Counted from the stretch's first letter, positions 1-9,721 are shown. The stretch: DNA of 64,000 nt from Rhodoferax sp. U11-2br (GCF_018619435.1 NZ_JAHFZF010000027.1:1-64000); one strand, 5' to 3'. The notes: generated by a model from the sequence alone, not told the origin. Numbers and translations: made by a program.

Positions 1-115
1 TATTAGAGTAGATGATTAAAATCATTGGAATGATATAAATGCGATCTCGCTTTATCAAGATCGCAAAAATACCAACAAAAACAATCAGAACTAGATACTT
101 AAGCATTACATGCAT
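1..115 (-). CDS. N-terminus of a membrane protein, cut by window edge
   Basis: An open frame reads leftwards from an ATG at 115 (or the in-frame ATG at 106) and leaves the window without a stop. The visible 35-38 residues begin MHVMLKYLVLIVF and are almost entirely hydrophobic, with one KRDR break, so at least one membrane segment is present. It follows the flippase gene in the same direction after about 30-40 bases. A polysaccharide polymerase (Wzy-like) or another EPS membrane protein would fit the location, but that is inference from context only. The DNA is AT-rich like the flippase gene. Confidence 0.4.
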   Translation of the reverse strand, partial: MHVMLKYLVLIVFVGIFAILIKRDRIYIIPMILIIYSN

Positions 116-147
116 TCACTCTGACATTAATTTGAATTGATTCGATA

Positions 148-1656
148 TCAAATATCGTTATTAGTGTTTTTCTTGAAAATTTTTGAAACAACAACTTTTC
201 CCATTGAATTAAATTGCAATGCAAATAGAGTGATTGCCAAAAAAATGGTAGGCACAATCAGTGCCGCCACCATATCCATAGAAGCATATCGATTAAAAAA
301 CTCGCCGCCGGATATTGAAATGACAGCACCAAGTACAACCAATAACAAATAAACACGCTGACCACACGGAACAATATCCATCATCCCAAAACCCAATCGC
401 CGATTTACAATTTGTATCAGCATTATATTGGGAATTATTAATGCACAAGAGGCAGCCAATACCACACCAACCCCAGAAAAGTGATAACCAAGAATAGACC
501 CTAAGGCAAGATTAATAAACCCGTTAAAAACATGGTTTATCGTATTCCAAGTTAACGAACCCGTCCCAATATTAAAAAAATATGGTACAGCACTTAAATT
601 CGTTGCCAGCCAACCAAAGGAGACAATCGCACCATAAACAACAAAATATGATTCATAGTGACCAATCCACAAAAAAGAAATTAGTGGCAGCGATAATATA
701 ATACCAATGTAATATGGAAGCACCAATAAAAAGGAGAATCCATACGCCTTCTTGTAGAGTGCAAGCAGATCAGCTTTATCAGCAAAGTTTCCACCAGCTA
801 TTTCTGGAACAAGTGCTTGTTGTGCAGAAACAATGACCGATCGTGCCTTTTGGAGCAACTGATTTGCCATTTCGTAAAAAGCTGTTTGTGACAAACCACC
901 ATACTTAGCAAGCAAAAACTTGGTAACTGGGTCAAAAAACATACCTGCCAGCATACCAATCTGAAAGTTTGTGGCGTACCCAAGCATTTCCCTAAAGTCA
1001 GTTTTGTACCAACGGCATGGAATGAGTGGCAGTGTTGGTATAAATCTTCGCAAGATTATCCAAGTACTGCAAACCAAAGTCAGGCTTTGTATTGTTTGTG
1101 CAATAGCTATACCTAAAAGTCCAAATTTAGGAACCAGAATAACAGTGATAACAATATAAAGAATATTACAACTAACCAGAACAATGTTTTTCACATCCAT
1201 CCGGTGGCAGGCATCTATTCCCGATTGAAAAATACCTGAAATCATCGCAAATAATAACGATGCAACAGCATAAGGGAGTATTTCGAGCGCTGGTGAAATC
1301 GCAGTCGGTGGCAAGACCCATTGCAGCAATAAGTGCAATACAGGCAATGCCAGCAATGCCAGCGTTAAAAGTGCGGCACTGATGGTTAATGCAGCGGTTT
1401 GAACCAGTCGCGCAGATTTCTCCAGTTGACCTTCTGCATTGCTATTAGCCACGAACTTGACAATAGCACCCGCAAGTCCCATGTCGGTTAGCCGTCCCAC
1501 GGATGTACTAGCCAGAACGATGGCCCAAATACCTAGTTGTTCCGCTCCTAACTGTTTCAGCAGAAAACGATATAAAAAGAATAGTAAAGCTGCTGAAAGC
1601 ACGGTTTGAAGAGCCGAGAAAGCCGCATTGTTCAGGAGCCGCTTCTTGATCAGCAT
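148..1656 (-). CDS. Polysaccharide (oligosaccharide-lipid) flippase, Wzx/PST family
   Basis: 502 residues made almost wholly of hydrophobic helices separated by short loops, the layout of the MATE-like polysaccharide transporter (PST/Wzx) family, with about 12-14 predicted membrane spans. These proteins flip undecaprenyl-linked repeat units across the inner membrane before polymerisation. The start codon lies inside the end of the upstream glycosyltransferase gene (7-base overlap), so translation is probably coupled. The gene is visibly AT-richer than the eps genes to its right, which is common for the variable, laterally exchanged part of surface polysaccharide loci. The family call is firm; the substrate is unknown but may contain fucose because gmd and fcl are in the same operon. 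Confidence 0.85.
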   Translation of the reverse strand: MLIKKRLLNNAAFSALQTVLSAALLFFLYRFLLKQLGAEQLGIWAIVLASTSVGRLTDMGLAGAIVKFVANSNAEGQLEKSARLVQTAALTISAALLTLALLALPVLHLLLQWVLPPTAISPALEILPYAVASLLFAMISGIFQSGIDACHRMDVKNIVLVSCNILYIVITVILVPKFGLLGIAIAQTIQSLTLVCSTWIILRRFIPTLPLIPCRWYKTDFREMLGYATNFQIGMLAGMFFDPVTKFLLAKYGGLSQTAFYEMANQLLQKARSVIVSAQQALVPEIAGGNFADKADLLALYKKAYGFSFLLVLPYYIGIILSLPLISFLWIGHYESYFVVYGAIVSFGWLATNLSAVPYFFNIGTGSLTWNTINHVFNGFINLALGSILGYHFSGVGVVLAASCALIIPNIMLIQIVNRRLGFGMMDIVPCGQRVYLLLVVLGAVISISGGEFFNRYASMDMVAALIVPTIFLAITLFALQFNSMGKVVVSKIFKKNTNNDI

Positions 1657-2804
1657 TTCTGGAGTACCAAAGGTTCCAACAAAGACTCCAACGAAGCTAC
1701 TGCAACGCGCCAGTTAAGTCGTTCTTCATAGAACTTCCTTGCTCGCAACGCAGTTTTTATATAGGTCTCGTTGCTTTCCAACTGGCCTGCAATCAGTTCT
1801 GCATAGGCTTGTGCCGACTCGTCCACACCCAAAGCCCAACCGTTGAGACCATTCTGCACTACAGTTGGAATGCCCCCCGTTGCTCGGGCAATGGAAGGAA
1901 CACCAAAGGCAGATGCCTCGGCAAAAACCAGGCCATAGCACTCCGCAATACTCGGTACAAAGAGATAGTGGGAGTTGAGTAAAAGCGAGCGCAGTTTTTC
2001 ACGTCCTTCTGCTGTTGACTTTGATACAAACCCGTGGGGCCGAACGCAGTCAGGCATGTCGCCAACAGGTTGGCAGCCCACCACATCTACAGTTGCGTTG
2101 AAGCCTTTTTCGCGCAAAGCCAGGGCAGTTTGCACGACCAAGTCGCCCCCTTTTCTGTGCCATTCCACACCAATGAACAAAAGGCGACATTCCCCCACTT
2201 GGGTGCGTGCATGGATGGCTGCTCTCACCTCTTCTTCGCTAGGTACTTCGGTCAGATTGGCACCCAGCGGCACAACCACAACGTTCTTTGCTTCAACTTT
2301 GTAGTTGCTCAGTGCACTTTGCGCCGCCCAATCGGATGAAAAGACTGACAGAGCTGCCTTGCTGAGTGACGCCTGTTGGATCTGGTTGCCATGCCGGATG
2401 GTTGCATTAGCGAAGTTTTGCCATTTGCCTGGGTAGTAACCCACCATGCCTGCAAAGGTGGCATCTTCCCAGGTCACTATAGGCACAGCGGTATCTAGGC
2501 CCGCGCTCACCAGACTGGAGGGGCACAAAACGGCGTCAAAGTCCTCAGCCGCCATTTGCGCAGCAGCTTGTTTGGACAAGGTTTTTGCGAGCAAAGGGTG
2601 ACGACTGAAGTCGTAGCATTTTCCCGTCAGGACTTGGTAAGCCTTTTGAAGCAGCTTGAAAAATCGAGGAAATGGCGGATGCAAGGGGCCAATTTCCTTG
2701 ACGCTGTGGCCTGCCTGCCGAAGCCCTTGCACCATGAAAAAGGGCGTGCCAGACCATGATTGGACATTTTTTGAATCCAATTGCGAGACAAAGGCAATTT
2801 TCAT
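1650..2804 (-). CDS. Glycosyltransferase family 4 (GT-B fold)
   Basis: 384 residues. The C-terminal half carries the GT4 nucleotide-sugar signature: an EX7E-type motif at about residues 288-296 (ECYGLVFAE), followed by GVPSIA and TGGIP. The N-terminal half has the expected Rossmann-like acceptor domain beginning MKIAFVSQLD. It would add one sugar to the lipid-linked EPS repeat unit at the cytoplasmic face of the inner membrane. It sits between fcl and the flippase in the operon and overlaps the flippase start by 7 bases. Donor and linkage cannot be read from sequence; GDP-mannose or GDP-fucose is possible from the neighbours. Confidence 0.85.
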   Translation of the reverse strand: MKIAFVSQLDSKNVQSWSGTPFFMVQGLRQAGHSVKEIGPLHPPFPRFFKLLQKAYQVLTGKCYDFSRHPLLAKTLSKQAAAQMAAEDFDAVLCPSSLVSAGLDTAVPIVTWEDATFAGMVGYYPGKWQNFANATIRHGNQIQQASLSKAALSVFSSDWAAQSALSNYKVEAKNVVVVPLGANLTEVPSEEEVRAAIHARTQVGECRLLFIGVEWHRKGGDLVVQTALALREKGFNATVDVVGCQPVGDMPDCVRPHGFVSKSTAEGREKLRSLLLNSHYLFVPSIAECYGLVFAEASAFGVPSIARATGGIPTVVQNGLNGWALGVDESAQAYAELIAGQLESNETYIKTALRARKFYEERLNWRVAVASLESLLEPLVLQKC

Positions 2805-2848
2805 TGGCTGGTTCTAACTTTCTTGATCATCGAAAGCTGGGCGATGTA

Positions 2849-3832
2849 TCAGGATTCAACTTGAGCTGCAAATTCGATGTATGCAGAGGTCAGTCCTGCT
2901 TCAAAAGCAGTCTGCGCTCTCCAGCCAATACCGTTCAGCCGTGACACATCCATGAGCTTGCGCGGCGTCCCATCCGGCTTGCTGGCATCAAACACGATGT
3001 CACCCGTGTAACCCACCACACGCTGAATGGTTTCGGCCAGCTCTTTGATCGTCACGTCATGACCCACACCGATGTTGATCAGCGGTGGCTCAAATTTGCC
3101 AGTTTTTGACTCATCGCTGCCCAGCAGGCGGGTGTATGGCTCATCTGGCAGGTTCATCAGGTACACACATGCATCTGCCATGTCTTCGTTGTACAAAAAT
3201 TCGCGCCGTGGCGTGCCACTGCCCCACACCGTCACCGTGGGGGCGTTGGTCACCTTGGCCTCATGAAACTTGCGGATCAGCGCGGGGATCACGTGGCTGT
3301 TGTCGGGGTGGTAGTTGTCACCGGGGCCATACAGGTTGGTGGGCATGGCAGCCAGGTATTGGGTGCCGTACTGGCGGTTGTAGCTCCAGCACATTTCCAC
3401 ACCCGCAATCTTGGCCAGGGCATAGGGCCGGTTGGTCGGCTCCAGCGGGCCGGTCAACAAGTGTTCTTCTTTCATGGGCTGAGGTGCCAGCTTGGGGTAG
3501 ATGCAGCTGGAGCCCAAAAACAGCAGGCGTTTGACCTGGTTCACATACGCGGCGTGGATGATGTTGCTTTGTATCGCTAGGTTGTCGCGGATGAATTCGG
3601 CCGGGTAGATGTTGTTGGCCAGAATGCCGCCCACTTTGGCAGCGGCCAAAAACACGTAGTCTGGCTTCTCGGCTTCAAAAAAGGCCGCGGTGGCGGCCTG
3701 GTTGGTCAGGTCCAGCTCGGCATGGGTGCGTAGCAGCAAGTTGGTGTAGCCAGCGGCTTGCAGGTTGCGCACAATGGCGCCACCCACTAGGCCGCGGTGG
3801 CCTGCGATGTAAATCTTGGCGTTTTTATCCAT
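2849..3832 (-). CDS. fcl: GDP-L-fucose synthase (GDP-4-keto-6-deoxymannose epimerase/reductase)
   Basis: 327 residues, the usual length for Fcl/WcaG. It shows the SDR-type GxxGxxG dinucleotide motif at residues 11-17 (GHRGLVG), the catalytic Ser region GSSCIYP at 107-113, and the YxxxK pair Y137/K141. The enzyme converts GDP-4-keto-6-deoxy-D-mannose to GDP-L-fucose with NADPH. It lies directly after gmd (11 bases apart), which supplies its substrate, so the pair makes GDP-L-fucose for the EPS. The family assignment is strong because both steps of the pathway are adjacent and both active-site sets are intact. Confidence 0.93.
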   Translation of the reverse strand: MDKNAKIYIAGHRGLVGGAIVRNLQAAGYTNLLLRTHAELDLTNQAATAAFFEAEKPDYVFLAAAKVGGILANNIYPAEFIRDNLAIQSNIIHAAYVNQVKRLLFLGSSCIYPKLAPQPMKEEHLLTGPLEPTNRPYALAKIAGVEMCWSYNRQYGTQYLAAMPTNLYGPGDNYHPDNSHVIPALIRKFHEAKVTNAPTVTVWGSGTPRREFLYNEDMADACVYLMNLPDEPYTRLLGSDESKTGKFEPPLINIGVGHDVTIKELAETIQRVVGYTGDIVFDASKPDGTPRKLMDVSRLNGIGWRAQTAFEAGLTSAYIEFAAQVES

Positions 3833-3843
3833 GGTGCTGGGGT

Positions 3844-4959
3844 TTATTCGTGGTGGTCGTAGGTTTGGAATCCGGCCAGTTTGACCAGCGCATCACGCTT
3901 GGCACTGGTGAAGTCGGCCTGCACCATCTCGGCCACCAGTTCTTTCAAGCTGGTTTTGGGCACCCATCCCAGTTTTTCTTTGGCCTTGGTGGGGTCGCCC
4001 AGCAGGGTTTCCACCTCGGTGGGGCGGTAGTAGCGCGGGTCTACCTTGACGATCACGTCGCCCACCTTGCATTTGGCGTCTTTGCCCGTGACTTCGCTCA
4101 CGGTGCCAATCTCGTCGGCGCCCTCGCCGCTCCAAGCCAGGCTGATGCCCAGCTCTTGTGCGGCAAATTCCACAAACTGGCGCACGCTGTATTGCACGCC
4201 GGTGGCAATGACAAAGTCCTCCGGTTTGTCTTGCTGCAGCATCAGCCACTGCATCTCGACATAGTCGCGGGCGTGGCCCCAGTCGCGCAGCGCGCTCATG
4301 TTGCCCAGGTACAGGCAGTCTTGCAGGCCCAGCGCAATGCGGCTGATGGCGCGGGTGATTTTGCGGGTCACAAAGGTCTCACCACGCAGCGGGCTTTCGT
4401 GGTTGAACAAGATGCCGTTGCAGGCATAAATGCCATAGGCCTCGCGGTAGTTCACCGTGATCCAGTAGGCATACATTTTGGCCACGGCATAGGGGCTGCG
4501 CGGGTAAAACGGGGTAGTTTCCTTTTGCGGAATTTCCTGCACCAGGCCATACAGTTCACTGGTACTGGCTTGGTAAAAGCGGGTTTTTTTCTCCAACCCC
4601 AGGATGCGGATGGCCTCCAAAATGCGCAGTGCACCCATGCCATCTGCATCGGCGGTGTACTCGGGGCTCTCAAAGCTCACAGCCACGTGGCTCATGGCAC
4701 CCAGGTTGTAGATTTCATCTGGCTGCACCTGTTGGATGATGCGCGTCAGGTTGCTGGTGTCTGTCAAGTCGCCGTAGTGCAGCGTAAAGCTGTGGTTGGA
4801 CTCATGCGGGTCCAGGTACAGGTGGTCAATGCGGTCGGTGTTGAAGCTGGAGGCACGGCGTTTGATGCCGTGAACTTCATAACCTTTTTGCAGCAACAGC
4901 TCAGCCAAATAAGAGCCATCTTGCCCGGTTACGCCTGTGATCAGTGCTACTTTTTTCAT
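3844..4959 (-). CDS. gmd: GDP-mannose 4,6-dehydratase
   Basis: 371 residues. The N-terminal GVTGQDG motif (9-15) binds NADP(H). The catalytic T133/S134/E135 and Y157/K161 residues of GDP-mannose dehydratases are present. It performs the first committed step to GDP-L-fucose (or GDP-rhamnose/perosamine). The adjacent fcl points to fucose. It is 11 bases from epsI and in the same operon. A long open frame runs antisense to it but has no family features and is taken as a shadow. Confidence 0.95.
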   Translation of the reverse strand: MKKVALITGVTGQDGSYLAELLLQKGYEVHGIKRRASSFNTDRIDHLYLDPHESNHSFTLHYGDLTDTSNLTRIIQQVQPDEIYNLGAMSHVAVSFESPEYTADADGMGALRILEAIRILGLEKKTRFYQASTSELYGLVQEIPQKETTPFYPRSPYAVAKMYAYWITVNYREAYGIYACNGILFNHESPLRGETFVTRKITRAISRIALGLQDCLYLGNMSALRDWGHARDYVEMQWLMLQQDKPEDFVIATGVQYSVRQFVEFAAQELGISLAWSGEGADEIGTVSEVTGKDAKCKVGDVIVKVDPRYYRPTEVETLLGDPTKAKEKLGWVPKTSLKELVAEMVQADFTSAKRDALVKLAGFQTYDHHE

Positions 4960-4970
4960 ATTTTTTCGGT

Positions 4971-5669
4971 TTAGTTCAAGGGTTGGAATGTGTTGAGCTT
5001 GCCTGCAAACCGGGTGCGGTTGGCAGGGCTGATGGCCTCAACCATGGCGTTGGCAAACTGGTTTTGCACGGCGTAGGCACGTGCATTGTCTGGGTCGATG
5101 GACGACACCCGCACCAACATGCCGTCTGGAATACGTTTGTCCAGGGCGTAGCGCATTTCGGTCAGTTTTTTGTCGATACCGCTGGTCACGTTGTGGTCAC
5201 CCACCACCGTCCAGTAGGTGATGGGTTCAAGCCGCTGGCCCAGGCTGGTGGCCAGGCGGGTGGCGGCAATGGGTTTGCCCAACAGGTCCAGCGCCCCGGC
5301 TTGTTTACTCAGCAACATGAAGCCCTGCGCCGGGTAACAAATTTCGGGCCGATGAAGTTGCAACGCATCGCTCTGGTTTTTGCCATACGCAATTGACAGC
5401 ATGATGCGGTAACCCTCTGTGTTGATGTAGCTGCGGGTCAGCGTCTGGCTGTAGAGCTGGTCAATCACACTTTTTTGCTGGGGGTTGACCACCTGGGCCA
5501 TCCGGTTGACGTCTTCGCGCCAGGCGCCAAAACTGGTGGGCACCATGGCGTCAAGGTCCATGGGCGCGCGTTCGTCAGCCAGGCTGATGGTGGGCCGCAG
5601 CGCGGCACCCAAGGCCGCAGACAGCAGCATCAACACCAGCAGAAGGATGGATTTGCTTGAAAGTTTCAT
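4971..5669 (-). CDS. epsI: Exosortase-associated protein EpsI (B-type)
   Basis: 232 residues from the ATG at 5669 ([10 protein letters not shown]...). A longer frame from 5726 would add 19 residues, but that stretch is a copy of the dispersed repeat at 5669-5732 rather than conserved protein, so the shorter start is preferred. One N-terminal hydrophobic segment is followed by a periplasmic domain with the EpsI-family core ([20 protein letters not shown]). EpsI proteins accompany exosortases in EPS/PEP-CTERM loci and are thought to help export or processing; their biochemistry is not settled. It sits immediately after xrtB. Confidence 0.85.
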   Translation of the reverse strand: MKLSSKSILLLVLMLLSAALGAALRPTISLADERAPMDLDAMVPTSFGAWREDVNRMAQVVNPQQKSVIDQLYSQTLTRSYINTEGYRIMLSIAYGKNQSDALQLHRPEICYPAQGFMLLSKQAGALDLLGKPIAATRLATSLGQRLEPITYWTVVGDHNVTSGIDKKLTEMRYALDKRIPDGMLVRVSSIDPDNARAYAVQNQFANAMVEAISPANRTRFAGKLNTFQPLN

Positions 5670-5732
5670 CACAAGTGCTATGAATTGTTTAGCTACAAGC
5701 GCTTGTAACATAAGGGCCATAGGCACATTTGC
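5669..5732 (+). repeat. Dispersed palindromic mini-repeat, copy between xrtB and epsI
   Basis: The copy contains GCTATGAATTGTTTAGCTAC, then AAGCGCTTG and ATAAGGGCCATAGGC. It fills the xrtB-epsI junction. It matches other copies in the window through the TAGCT and ATAAGGGC-N-AGGC blocks. It explains the spurious N-terminal extension of the epsI reading frame. Confidence 0.75.
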
Positions 5733-6635
5733 TCATGCATTGACCCCCTTGTCACGGCGGCGGTAAGACTCAAAACCTTGCAGCACGGTGTCAAACCCGA
5801 TGATCAGCAGCAGCGCACTGATAAACAGCACCATGCCCGCAAACCCATGCAAAAAGCCCTGCCCCGCCGCGTCGCCCCAGTGGTAGGTGATGAGTGTGAG
5901 GCTCATCACCCGGATGACGTTGGCGGTGAACGAGATCGGCACAATCAAGATGGCCAGACCAATGTTGCGCACGGCCGAGTCGCGCCGCACCAGGTTCAGG
6001 TACAGCAGGCCCAGGGCCTCCAGCGTCAATAGCGTGTGCAAGCCAGCGCAGGCATCTGCCACCAGCAGCATGTATTGGCCGATTTGCAGCGTGACCCCGG
6101 TGCGAGATATGGGGTAACCCACCCAGTACAGGATGTTTTCAGCCACAAAAGACACGGCCATTTTCATGGGCATGGTCACCGCGTCGACCACGTTGCCGGG
6201 CAGTGGCACCATGAACAGCATGAAAAACAGCGCAAACCATTGCGCCTTGAGCGCTTTGCTGCCCAGGTTCAGCAGAGCAATACCCACCAGCAGCCAGATC
6301 ACCGAGCCGATCTCGAACAACAAGATGTCTTGTGAACGGCCCAGCGCATACAACAGCAGCCCAAAAACGAAGATGGGCCAACCCCAGGGGCTTGTCTTTT
6401 GACCCTGCGCAGCGGCTTGCATGGCCCCCCAGTTGCGATACAGCAGCCAAACACTGATGCCCAGCACAATGGGGCCGTGCATTTGCTCGTCACTGGCCCA
6501 TATGCCGGTCAACAGGTCGTACAGGCTGGGCACATACAGCACCGCCAGACCGATCATCACCGGCAGCCAGGCCAGCAGCGCGGCCAGCTGCCCGGGCCGA
6601 CTGGTGGAGGTGGTGGGCATCAGGGCGCGCATCAA
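5733..6635 (-). CDS. xrtB: Exosortase B
   Basis: 300 residues with about eight hydrophobic spans. It has the exosortase catalytic triad in order: C196 in ADACAG, R242 in NVIRV, and H263 in FLHGFAG. Exosortases are inner-membrane transpeptidases that recognise C-terminal PEP-CTERM sorting signals and couple protein sorting to EPS production. The B subtype is inferred from its company: epsA, epsB, epsL, epsD, epsE, epsF, epsG and epsI, the set described for XrtB loci. A candidate substrate with a VPEPE signal is encoded at 14510-15049. Two ATGs (residues 1, 2 and 6) make the exact start uncertain by a few codons. Confidence 0.93.
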   Translation of the reverse strand: MMRALMPTTSTSRPGQLAALLAWLPVMIGLAVLYVPSLYDLLTGIWASDEQMHGPIVLGISVWLLYRNWGAMQAAAQGQKTSPWGWPIFVFGLLLYALGRSQDILLFEIGSVIWLLVGIALLNLGSKALKAQWFALFFMLFMVPLPGNVVDAVTMPMKMAVSFVAENILYWVGYPISRTGVTLQIGQYMLLVADACAGLHTLLTLEALGLLYLNLVRRDSAVRNIGLAILIVPISFTANVIRVMSLTLITYHWGDAAGQGFLHGFAGMVLFISALLLIIGFDTVLQGFESYRRRDKGVNA

Positions 6636-6642
6636 GCGTGGC

Positions 6643-7530
6643 TCAGGCGTCGTTCAAAACCGAGCCCACCAGCGCCACACCACCGTCTTGCAGGCGTTTT
6701 GCCAGCTGGGTGGTGGCGGGCAGCAGCGTGGCGTTTTTGCGCGCCACGATCAGGGCCGCACCGGCGCGGGCGGCCACCAGCTCGGCGTCGGCAAAGCTGG
6801 CACCTGCGGGCGTGTCGATCAGGATCACGTCAAACTGCTGGGCGGCGCTGTTAAGTAGCTGTCCAAAGCTGGCCTGGCCCAGCAGTTCTTGCGGGTTGGG
6901 TGGCACCGCGCCTGCGGGCAGCACCATCAGGCTGTCAAGACCGGGCACCGTGTGCGCGGCCTCGCCCAGGCTGGCGCGCCCGGCCAGCACGGCCGACAGA
7001 CCGTGGCCACGCTCCAACTTGAACAGGCTGTGCTGGCCACGCTCTGGTTTGGCGCGCAGGTCGGCATCAATCAGCAGGGTGCGCTGGCCTTGCTGGGCAA
7101 ACACGATGGCCAGGTTGGCGCTGACAAAACTGCGCCCCTCGCCCACCCCGGCGCTGACCACGGCCAGCACCTTGCGCGCCGGGTCGCCGTTGAACCAGCG
7201 CAGCACCAACTGGCTGCGCACAGCGCGCAGGTTTTCGCTGGCCACACTAAAGGGTTGGTAGGCGGCCACCAGCTCAGGGCTCAGCCGGGTGTCGCTGGGG
7301 TTGAGGTAGGCGTAGTTGAACTGCTGGCTCAGGACCTGGTCGATGTCCTCTTTGGTGAGCAGCTGCAGGCTGATGGCGGTTTCGCCAAACGGCGTGTTGT
7401 TTTTAGCCTGGCTGTCCAGAATGCGCTGCAGGTCGGCCGGGCGCAGGCGGCCACTGGCCACCAAGATGTCGCCCATGCTGCGGGGGGTGCTGCGCGTGTT
7501 CAGGGTGGTGATGCTGTCGGCGGCGTTCAT
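6643..7530 (-). CDS. epsG: Chain-length determinant tyrosine kinase-like ATPase EpsG
   Basis: 295 residues. Residues 1-85 form a small domain (type II secretion ATPase N-terminal-like, beginning at SMGDILVASG) and residues about 100-295 form a CpsD/Wzc-type P-loop ATPase. The Walker A region is GVGEGRS (128-134), with Arg where BY-kinases usually have the invariant Lys. The Walker A' region TLLIDADLR (151-159) is intact. No C-terminal tyrosine cluster is seen; the protein ends VGSVLNDA. It partners EpsF, whose gene overlaps its start by 4 bases, to control EPS polymerisation. Kinase activity is therefore uncertain even though the family is clear. Confidence 0.88.
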   Translation of the reverse strand: MNAADSITTLNTRSTPRSMGDILVASGRLRPADLQRILDSQAKNNTPFGETAISLQLLTKEDIDQVLSQQFNYAYLNPSDTRLSPELVAAYQPFSVASENLRAVRSQLVLRWFNGDPARKVLAVVSAGVGEGRSFVSANLAIVFAQQGQRTLLIDADLRAKPERGQHSLFKLERGHGLSAVLAGRASLGEAAHTVPGLDSLMVLPAGAVPPNPQELLGQASFGQLLNSAAQQFDVILIDTPAGASFADAELVAARAGAALIVARKNATLLPATTQLAKRLQDGGVALVGSVLNDA

Positions 7531-8876
7531 GCGGCGGCTCCGGTGTGTGCAATGCTGCCCAGCACGGGCAGGTTAAGGGCATCGGCCAGGTCGTCGGCGC
7601 TGCGCACGCGGCGGTTGGCCAGCTCAAGCATCAGCGCCAGGCCCACGGCCAGCAGCGTGCCCAAGAAGATGGACACCAGGATGTTCAAAAACACCTTGGG
7701 CTTGGACGGGTCGGACGGCGCGGTGGCGGCGTTGAGCACGGCAATGTTGGTTTGGGTGGTTTGGCTCTCAAGATTGGTTTGAGAGGCGCGTTGGCTCACC
7801 ACCTCAAAGGCGCGTTGGGCAGACTCGACATCGCGGCGCAGCACATTGAGTTCGTCACGCTGTTTGTTCAGGGCCAGCACGCGGGCTTTTTGGCTGGACA
7901 AGGCGCCTTGAAGCTGGGCTTCGCGCTGTTTGCCCACCTGGTAGGTGGTTTCGATACTGCTGGTGATCTTGCGGGTTTCAGACTCCAGCTGGGCTTTCAG
8001 GGTGGCCAGCTCTGACTCGGCGCGCTGGGTTTGCGGGTGGTTTTTGCCCAGGTTGCCACTGTTCTCCACCAGCTTGGCTTCCAGGCGGGCAATGTCGGCT
8101 TTGAGGCCGTTGATCAGCGGGCTTTGCATGACCTCGGCAATGGTGTCGGCCTTGGCGCTGCCGCGTTTGCTCTGGCTGTCGGTGGTCAGGGCCTGAACGC
8201 CGGTGAGCTGGCTGCTGGTCTCATTCAACTTGGCGGTCTCAAAGTCGACCCGCTCGTCCACCGAGGTGATGCCGTTTTGCTGCTGGTAGTCAGACAGGGC
8301 TTTTTGGGCGGCCTCGAGTTTGGTGCGGGCGGCTTTGGTCTGCTCTTCAAAAAACGTAGCGTACTGCCGAGCCGGGGCAAGGCGCAGGTCCAGGTTGACG
8401 TTGATGTACGCCTGGGCAAAGGCGTTGGCCACGGCGGCGGCAAAGTCGGGGTCGGTGCCGTTGTAGTTGACGTTGATGACGTTGCTTTCGCGGCTGGGTT
8501 TCACCTCAAGCTTCTTTTGCAGCAGCTCGGCCAGCCAGTCGATGAGCTGGCCCTTGCCATCCGTGTCGTCGCGCCACTGCTGTTGCACCACGGCATTGCT
8601 GTCGAGCTTGAGCAGCTTGATCACGTCTTTGGCCACGCGGTCGCTGTTGATGATGTCGATTTGTGTGGCCATGTAGCCGGGAGCCATCATGCCTTGCAGC
8701 ATCTGGCCGGTGACCGGGTCGGGGGACTTGACGTCGACAACCACGGTGGCGCTGGCGGTGTATTGCTTGGGCAGCAGCAGGCTGACCACCACCGTGGTGG
8801 CCACGGTGATCAGAAACACCAGCAGCGCCACTTTGTAGCGGGCCCGAAGGATGAGCAGGAATTGTTGGAGTGTCAT
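7527..8876 (-). CDS. epsF: Chain-length determinant / polysaccharide co-polymerase EpsF (Wzz family)
   Basis: 449 residues with the co-polymerase layout: a membrane helix near residues 17-37, a large periplasmic region with a long coiled-coil (about 170-370), and a second membrane helix near 395-420. Such proteins oligomerise in the inner membrane, set polysaccharide chain length and contact the outer-membrane exporter. It lies between the exporter epsE (2 bases) and its cytoplasmic ATPase partner epsG (4-base overlap), as is usual for split Wzc-type systems. Confidence 0.92.
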   Translation of the reverse strand: MTLQQFLLILRARYKVALLVFLITVATTVVVSLLLPKQYTASATVVVDVKSPDPVTGQMLQGMMAPGYMATQIDIINSDRVAKDVIKLLKLDSNAVVQQQWRDDTDGKGQLIDWLAELLQKKLEVKPSRESNVINVNYNGTDPDFAAAVANAFAQAYINVNLDLRLAPARQYATFFEEQTKAARTKLEAAQKALSDYQQQNGITSVDERVDFETAKLNETSSQLTGVQALTTDSQSKRGSAKADTIAEVMQSPLINGLKADIARLEAKLVENSGNLGKNHPQTQRAESELATLKAQLESETRKITSSIETTYQVGKQREAQLQGALSSQKARVLALNKQRDELNVLRRDVESAQRAFEVVSQRASQTNLESQTTQTNIAVLNAATAPSDPSKPKVFLNILVSIFLGTLLAVGLALMLELANRRVRSADDLADALNLPVLGSIAHTGAAA

Positions 8877-8878
8877 GG

Positions 8879-9721
8879 TCAGAACAGGCTTTCGTTCACG
8901 TAAATCACGTCGTTGGGCAACACCGGGTCGGTCAGGTTGGGGCTGATTTGCTCAATGCTGCCGTCTGCGGCCTTGCGGTGCAGGCGCAGGCGTTTCTCTG
9001 AGCCACGCACGGTGGGGCCGCCACCCAGAGCCAGCGCCTGCATCACGGTCATGCCGCGCTCGATGCGAAACGAGCCGGGGCGCTGGGCCTCACCGTAGAT
9101 GTAGAACACCGGGGCGCGGTGCACGTAGATGCTGTCGCCACCTTGCAGCACGATGTCGTCCTGCAGTTTTTCGGCCAGGAAGATGGACGCAATGTCGATC
9201 TGTTTGCGGAATGTCTGGCCGTTGCGCACGCCCACGACAATGGCCACGTCGTCACCGGTGGCGGTGGCGCCACCGGCGTTGGCGAGCATGTCGCTCAGGC
9301 GGGTGTTGGCGGTCTCCAGCGGAAAGCGCCCGGGGCGGTTGACCTGGCCCAGCACCGACACCTGGTTGCCACGAATCTGCAGCAGCACGATGTTGACCTG
9401 GGGTGCTTTGATAAAGCCGCCACTTTGTAGGGCGTCGGCAATCTTCTTCTCGGCGGCGGCAATACCCAGGCCACCGAGCTGCACCGCGCCAATCAGCGGG
9501 TAGGTGATGGAGCCGTTTTCAGAGACGCGGGTTTCGATGGTGAGGTCGGGGTTTTGAAAGACCTGGATCTTGATCGCGTCACCGGCGCCCAGCGGGTAGT
9601 CGGGCTTGGTTTGGCTGCTGGCAGCGGCGGTTGGCTGGGCCTGGGCCAGCGGGCTGAGGCCGCCCAGCGCAAGCAAGGTGGCCAGCAAAACAGGGGTCAG
9701 GCGGGAGAGTCGATTGGACAT
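8879..9721 (-). CDS. epsE: Polysaccharide export outer-membrane protein EpsE (Wza-like)
   Basis: 280 residues. A cleavable signal peptide (residues 1-28, ending AQA) is followed by the Poly_export domain starting YPLGAGDAIKI and two SLBB-type beta-grasp repeats (about 128-175 and 213-260). These proteins form the periplasmic and outer-membrane channel for EPS. No lipobox Cys is seen, unlike E. coli Wza, so it is probably not acylated. It is flanked by epsD and epsF in the operon. Confidence 0.92.
   Translation of the reverse strand: MSNRLSRLTPVLLATLLALGGLSPLAQAQPTAAASSQTKPDYPLGAGDAIKIQVFQNPDLTIETRVSENGSITYPLIGAVQLGGLGIAAAEKKIADALQSGGFIKAPQVNIVLLQIRGNQVSVLGQVNRPGRFPLETANTRLSDMLANAGGATATGDDVAIVVGVRNGQTFRKQIDIASIFLAEKLQDDIVLQGGDSIYVHRAPVFYIYGEAQRPGSFRIERGMTVMQALALGGGPTVRGSEKRLRLHRKAADGSIEQISPNLTDPVLPNDVIYVNESLF

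Noticed and set aside
3850-4974. Long open frame antisense to gmd (plus strand)
   Set aside because: It mirrors the codon pattern of the intact gmd gene, has no recognisable domain, and is a GC-rich shadow frame.
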